A program made the position numbers and the translations under genes. A model generated the notes under the pieces. It did not search any database, was not told where the DNA came from, and saw only the letters and a list, made by a program, of their open reading frames with translations. Source: DATJLY01 sp963773665 (lineage in GTDB: Bacteria; Pseudomonadota; Alphaproteobacteria; ATCC43930; CGMCC-115725). Taken from it: 64,000 nt of DNA. The DNA lies in assembly GCA_963773665.1 (NCBI GenBank), contig CAVZBZ010000015.1:1-64000 (forward strand), read 5' to 3'. Positions 60,497-64,000 of the stretch are shown piece after piece. How positions within the stretch are numbered: position 1 is the first letter of the stretch; each line of letters opens with the position of its first letter.

Positions 60497-61292
60497 GCGA
60501 ATCCCGGCGGCGTCGAGACTGCTCGGCGTCGCGGTAGTCGCGGCGCGCGCCGAAGCCGGTGCCGAGATAGACTTCGCGAATCTCCTGATTGGCGAGAAGG
60601 TGCCGCGATTCTCCCTCGAGGACGACCCGGCCGTTTTCGAGCACGTAAGCGAACTGGGCGATCTCGAGCGCCACCGCCGCATTCTGCTCGACCAGCAGGA
60701 TCGTCAGGCCCTGTTCGCGGGAAATCACGAGGAGCCGCTCGACGAGCGAGGCGACCACAACCGGCGCCAGGCCAAGAGAAAGCTCGTCGATCAGCAGCAT
60801 CTCGGGTTCGCACATCAAGGCCGAGCCGAGCCCGAGCATCTGCCGCTCGCCGCCCGAGAGGTATCCCGCCTCTCGATCCTTGAGCCGGGCGAGAGCCGGG
60901 AAATAGGCATAAACCAGCTCCGCTCGCCGATCGCGCGCATGGCGGCCGCTCTTGCGCGCAACCGCGGCCGCAAGATTCTCGGCGACCGACAAATTCTCGA
61001 ACACCTTCTCGCGCTCCGGTACCAGCACGATGCCCAAGGCCGACACCGAGTCGGGCGGCAGGTTCTCGATCCGGCGTCCGGCGAATTCGATGGTGCCGCG
61101 CGTGACGCGCGCGGTATCGAGCCCGATGAAGCCCGAGATCGCCCGCAGCGTCGTCGTCTTGCCGGCGCCATTCGCGCCGAGAAGTGCAACGATGGAGCCG
61201 CTGGGTACTGCGAGCGAGATACCTTGCACGGCCGTGGCGACGCGGTTGTAGACGACCTCGACGGCGTTCAAGGAGAGGAGCGCCGGTGCCAT
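60489..61292 (-). CDS. livF: branched-chain-amino-acid-type ABC transporter ATPase (LivF)
   Basis: A 267-residue ATPase. Walker A is GANGAGKTT, the signature LSGGERQML and Walker B LLIDELSLGLAP. The LivF-type segment LVPEREKVFENLSVAENL is complete. The ATG at 61292 overlaps the livM stop (TGATG). A short C-terminal arginine-rich tail extends into livG. Confidence 0.93.
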   Translation of the reverse strand: MAPALLSLNAVEVVYNRVATAVQGISLAVPSGSIVALLGANGAGKTTTLRAISGFIGLDTARVTRGTIEFAGRRIENLPPDSVSALGIVLVPEREKVFENLSVAENLAAAVARKSGRHARDRRAELVYAYFPALARLKDREAGYLSGGERQMLGLGSALMCEPEMLLIDELSLGLAPVVVASLVERLLVISREQGLTILLVEQNAAVALEIAQFAYVLENGRVVLEGESRHLLANQEIREVYLGTGFGARRDYRDAEQSRRRRDSHV

Positions 61293-62323
61293 CAGCGCCC
61301 CGCCCGCCGGAACGCGTGCCGCACGCGGTGCAGAATGCCGACGAGCCCCTGCGGCTCGAACAGCAGGAACAGGATCATCACCGCGCCGAAGGCGGCATAA
61401 TCGAGTGCGAAGACCTGCGTCGCGAACCGCTGCGGCAGCAACGTCGCCGCCGCCTCGATCGCATAAGGGAAGAGCACGACGAAGGCAGCGCCCAGGATGG
61501 CGCCCAGGATCGAACCCATGCCGCCGATGATCACCATGGCCACATACTGAATGCCGAGATAAAGCTCGAAGGCGTCGATCGAGACGAAGCTGCGGAAATA
61601 CGCGAAGAGCGCGCCCGCGAGCAACGTCATCACCGAGCTTACCACGAACGCGGACAGCTTGCCGCGCGCGACATCGATGCCGAGCGCCTCGGCGACGACC
61701 TCGCGGTCGCGGAGCGCGCGCCACGCACGGCCCGCGCGCGAACGCAGAAGGTTGAGGCTGAAGAGAACGGTCGCGGCCGCGGCAACGAGCAGCACGACAT
61801 ACCACGCGCGCCCGCCCGCGAGCACATAGCCGCCCACGGACGGAGGATCGATCACCACGCCAGTATCGAGCCCCCGCCGCGACTGGTACTCGTTGCCGAG
61901 ATAGTTCACAACGAAATGCAGGCCAAGCGTGCTGATGCCAAGATAAAGGCCGCGCAGCCGCAGGGACGGAAGCCCGAAGATGAGCCCGAGCAATCCGCCT
62001 GCGATCGCCGCCGCGGGCAGCGTCACCCAGAACGGCGCGCCCAATTCCTTGTAAAGAATTCCCACGGTGAAGGCGCCGGCCGCGAGAAAACCCGCGTGAC
62101 CGAGCGAAATCTGGCCGGCATAGCCCGTCAGCAGCATGAGCGCGATCGCGCCGATGCTGGTGAGCAGGACCTGGTTGCAGAGATCGAGGAGAAAGGGCGT
62201 GCTCACGAGCGGGAAGACGATCGCGGCCGCCAGAAGTACTACAACGGCACGGCGCTTCGCAGGCGTATTCGCGAGCGCGAGGTCGTGGGCGTACTCGATG
62301 CTCCGATCGCCGGCGAGCGCCAT
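61292..62323 (-). CDS. livM: branched-chain-amino-acid-type ABC transporter permease (LivM)
   Basis: A 343-residue permease with about nine hydrophobic segments. LLTGYAGQISLGHAGFLAAGAF and RGLYLGISTLG are hallmark LivM sequences. A late segment has GGMGSILGAILGAAFVVLFP. It lies 3 bp after livH and is coupled to livF. Confidence 0.93.
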   Translation of the reverse strand: MALAGDRSIEYAHDLALANTPAKRRAVVVLLAAAIVFPLVSTPFLLDLCNQVLLTSIGAIALMLLTGYAGQISLGHAGFLAAGAFTVGILYKELGAPFWVTLPAAAIAGGLLGLIFGLPSLRLRGLYLGISTLGLHFVVNYLGNEYQSRRGLDTGVVIDPPSVGGYVLAGGRAWYVVLLVAAAATVLFSLNLLRSRAGRAWRALRDREVVAEALGIDVARGKLSAFVVSSVMTLLAGALFAYFRSFVSIDAFELYLGIQYVAMVIIGGMGSILGAILGAAFVVLFPYAIEAAATLLPQRFATQVFALDYAAFGAVMILFLLFEPQGLVGILHRVRHAFRRAGR

Positions 62324-62326
62324 CGG

Positions 62327-63205
62327 CTAGACCCGGTCGAACTGTTCGCGGCTGCCGAGCAGGCCCCAGGGCCGCACCGCCAGGACGGCCAGCAGCACGA
62401 AAAACGGCACCACGTCGGCCAGCAGCGGATCGACATATTGGATCAGCATCACTTCCGCCGTCGCGACAATGAGCGCCCCGAACAGGGCGCCGAGGAAGCT
62501 GTCGAGTCCGCCGACGAGCGCGGCCGGAAACGCCTTGAGGCCGATGACCGCCATCGTGTTGTCGACGCCCAAATTCAAGGACAGCAGCATGCCGACCGCG
62601 CCGGCAATGAGCGTCGAGATCGCCCACGCCATCGCATAGATGCGGTGAAGGTTGATCCCGCGCTGCGCCGCGAGCAGCGGATTGCGGCCCGCGGCGCGCA
62701 TGCGGATGCCGAACGCCGTAAAGCGCAGAAAGACGTAAAGGGCGAGGAAGACCGCCGCGGCAGTGGCGACGAGCGCCACGTCCGCGGCCGAGACGCGGGC
62801 GCCGCCCGGAAGCGCGAGCGCGGGATTGCTCCAGCCGAGCAGCGAGCCCGGGTATTGCTGCGTCGGCGACCAGAACAGCATCGCAAGGCCGCGCAGCAAC
62901 GTGCCGAGCGCGATCGTCATCAACACGGCCGCGAGCACCGATTGTCCCGTCATCCAGCGCAGCAGCGCGAAATAGACGACGAGGCCAAGCGCGAGGCAAA
63001 GGAAAAGCGCCAGCGGAACCGCGATCAACGCATGGCCGCCGAACAGCGACGCGGCGGTCAGGAAGAAATAGGCGCCGAACATCATGAGCTCGCCATGCGC
63101 CAGATTCATGATGCGGCTGACGCGGTAGACGATGACATAGCCCACGCTAAGCAAGGCATAGATCGAAGCGAGAACGACGATGTTGGCGACGAGCTGAACT
63201 GGCAT
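62327..63205 (-). CDS. livH: branched-chain-amino-acid-type ABC transporter permease (LivH)
   Basis: A 292-residue permease. The start VQLVANIVVLASIYALLSVGYVIVYRVSRIMNLAHGEL has the LivH-specific NLAHGE motif. GLKAFPAALVGGLDSFLGALFGALIV is the typical late segment. It is the first permease after the binding protein, 68 bp downstream. Confidence 0.93.
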   Translation of the reverse strand: MPVQLVANIVVLASIYALLSVGYVIVYRVSRIMNLAHGELMMFGAYFFLTAASLFGGHALIAVPLALFLCLALGLVVYFALLRWMTGQSVLAAVLMTIALGTLLRGLAMLFWSPTQQYPGSLLGWSNPALALPGGARVSAADVALVATAAAVFLALYVFLRFTAFGIRMRAAGRNPLLAAQRGINLHRIYAMAWAISTLIAGAVGMLLSLNLGVDNTMAVIGLKAFPAALVGGLDSFLGALFGALIVATAEVMLIQYVDPLLADVVPFFVLLAVLAVRPWGLLGSREQFDRV

Positions 63206-63273
63206 GGACCGAATCTCGGACGGACCGGCGTTGGCGCCAATACCGGATCGCAGCCCGACGCCCCTTCGTCAAG

Positions 63274-64000
63274 CTACTTGATGTCGAAGCCGATCCAGTC
63301 CGAAACCGGGACGACCGCGTGCTTGTCATTGTCCCAGTGATAGACGCGGTAGGACTGATGCGTGCGGAAGTGATTGTCCTTGGTCCAGACCAGCGGACCG
63401 CCGCGCAGGCCCTTCATGTCGACGGTGAGGTCCGACATCGCAGCCTGCACCTTCGCCGGGCTCGGCGGCCAGCTCACCTTCTTGAGCGCCGCTTCGAGCA
63501 CCATGCCCTCGACCCAGCCTTCGGCGCCCTGAGTCGCCGGGAAATCCATCTTGCCCTTCAAGGCTGCGAGCTCGTCGCGATGGGCGGGCGTATCGTCGCG
63601 GAACAGGGAATTGGCGGCAAAGATATAAAAGCCCGGATCCTTCATGCGGGCGAGCTCGTCCTCCGCCGGTGCATTGGAATAGCAGATGAAGCGGCCTTTC
63701 CAGTCGAGTTGGCGCAATGCTTCGAACGTCTTCACATAGATGTTCCATGTGCCGTAACCGAAGACCCAATCGGGATTCGCGGCGTTGAGCTTTGTTGCGT
63801 AGGGCGTGAAATCGGGCGCCGCGCCCGGGATGATCTCGGTATCGACCGGCGTCAGCTCGAACTTGGGCGCCTCGCCCGCCGCGAATTCGAGCTCGGTGCG
63901 CGCGAGCGGCGAGGCAAGCCCGGCCATGCCGAGCTTCGCCGGCCCTTTCGCGGTCTTATGGATGAAGGTCATCGCGGTCTGGCTGTCGAACCGCACCGCA
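63274..64000 (-). CDS. branched-chain-amino-acid-type ABC substrate-binding protein, partial at right edge
   Basis: Only the C-terminal 241 residues are in the window; the frame is open through the edge, so the signal peptide and first lobe are missing. The visible part is Peripla_BP_6 type: DFTPYATKLNAANPDWVFGYG, FEALRQLDWKGRFICYSNAP and GWVEGMVLEAALKK, ending DWIGFDIK. It heads the Liv-type operon and would define its ligand, perhaps an aromatic or amide compound judging from the neighbours. Confidence 0.9.
   Translation of the reverse strand, partial: AVRFDSQTAMTFIHKTAKGPAKLGMAGLASPLARTELEFAAGEAPKFELTPVDTEIIPGAAPDFTPYATKLNAANPDWVFGYGTWNIYVKTFEALRQLDWKGRFICYSNAPAEDELARMKDPGFYIFAANSLFRDDTPAHRDELAALKGKMDFPATQGAEGWVEGMVLEAALKKVSWPPSPAKVQAAMSDLTVDMKGLRGGPLVWTKDNHFRTHQSYRVYHWDNDKHAVVPVSDWIGFDIK

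Noticed and set aside
61184..63340. 718-residue plus-strand frame opposite the Liv permease genes
   Set aside because: Charge-rich antisense of membrane proteins, lacking any motif.

Overview
The window is high-GC, densely packed chromosomal DNA from a proteobacterium, most likely an alphaproteobacterium of the Hyphomicrobiales (Rhizobiales) type. The evidence is the tkt-gap-aldolase-thiE order, the alphaproteobacterial style of the gas-vesicle and catabolic genes, many GTGA/ATGA/TGATG start-stop overlaps, and an FNR/FixK-type box. No plasmid or phage backbone is visible. Several genes carry single-base indels in G/C-rich runs (aldolase, thiE, the AAA ATPase, a PEP-mutase-family gene, one permease). 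These look more like assembly errors than decay, because the protein is restored in another frame each time.

Region 1 (1-7.5 kb): a lower-GC membrane-protein gene framed by a 13-bp inverted repeat, an array of five 22-bp repeats, then a minus-strand central-carbon operon (tkt, gap, a small unknown gene, class I aldolase, thiE). Upstream lie tRNA-Gln(UUG), an intrinsic terminator and a degenerate serine-recombinase fragment.

Region 2 (7.5-20.5 kb): a gas-vesicle island. A near-perfect FNR/FixK box precedes a PAS-less histidine kinase and a FixJ-type regulator. Then come gvpA, a strong post-gvpA hairpin, a coiled-coil gene in the gvpC position, gvpN, a small coiled-coil gene, gvpH (Hsp20), four GvpF/L paralogues (one ending in a DnaJ-like domain), gvpG, gvpO, two more GvpA-family genes (J and S/M types), gvpK, a CDC48/VAT-type double AAA ATPase and two conserved unknowns. 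The layout suggests oxygen-controlled buoyancy with an unusually large chaperone set.

Region 3 (20.5-34.2 kb): a transport and catabolism block. Two paralogous COG3964-type amidohydrolases share an unusual C-terminal extension. Each lies close to a peptide-type binding protein, and one permease/fused-ATPase set appears to serve both. A Rieske ferredoxin, a GMC oxidoreductase and a 2-oxoglutarate/Fe(II) oxygenase complete the block.

Region 4 (34.2-53.4 kb): a long minus-strand aromatic or heteroaromatic catabolic operon with acyl-CoA ligase, thiolase plus DUF35 partner, dehydrogenases, intradiol dioxygenase, PEP-mutase/isocitrate-lyase-family enzyme, split ThDP decarboxylase, molybdenum hydroxylase (small subunit plus a fused large/FAD subunit with a four-cysteine insert), VanA-like Rieske oxygenase and acetamidase/formamidase. 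At its head is an 800-residue protein that joins an AraC-type regulator to a second acetamidase/formamidase domain, divergent from an extradiol dioxygenase and an amidohydrolase. A 16-bp palindrome sits in the divergent promoter.

Region 5 (53.4-64 kb): a second peptide-type ABC transporter, a SnoaL-like protein with a Rieske oxygenase and a quinone reductase, and a branched-chain-amino-acid-type (Liv) ABC transporter whose binding protein runs off the right edge. Regions 3-5 together read as a scavenging island for amides and aromatic acids. The actual substrates cannot be read from sequence alone.
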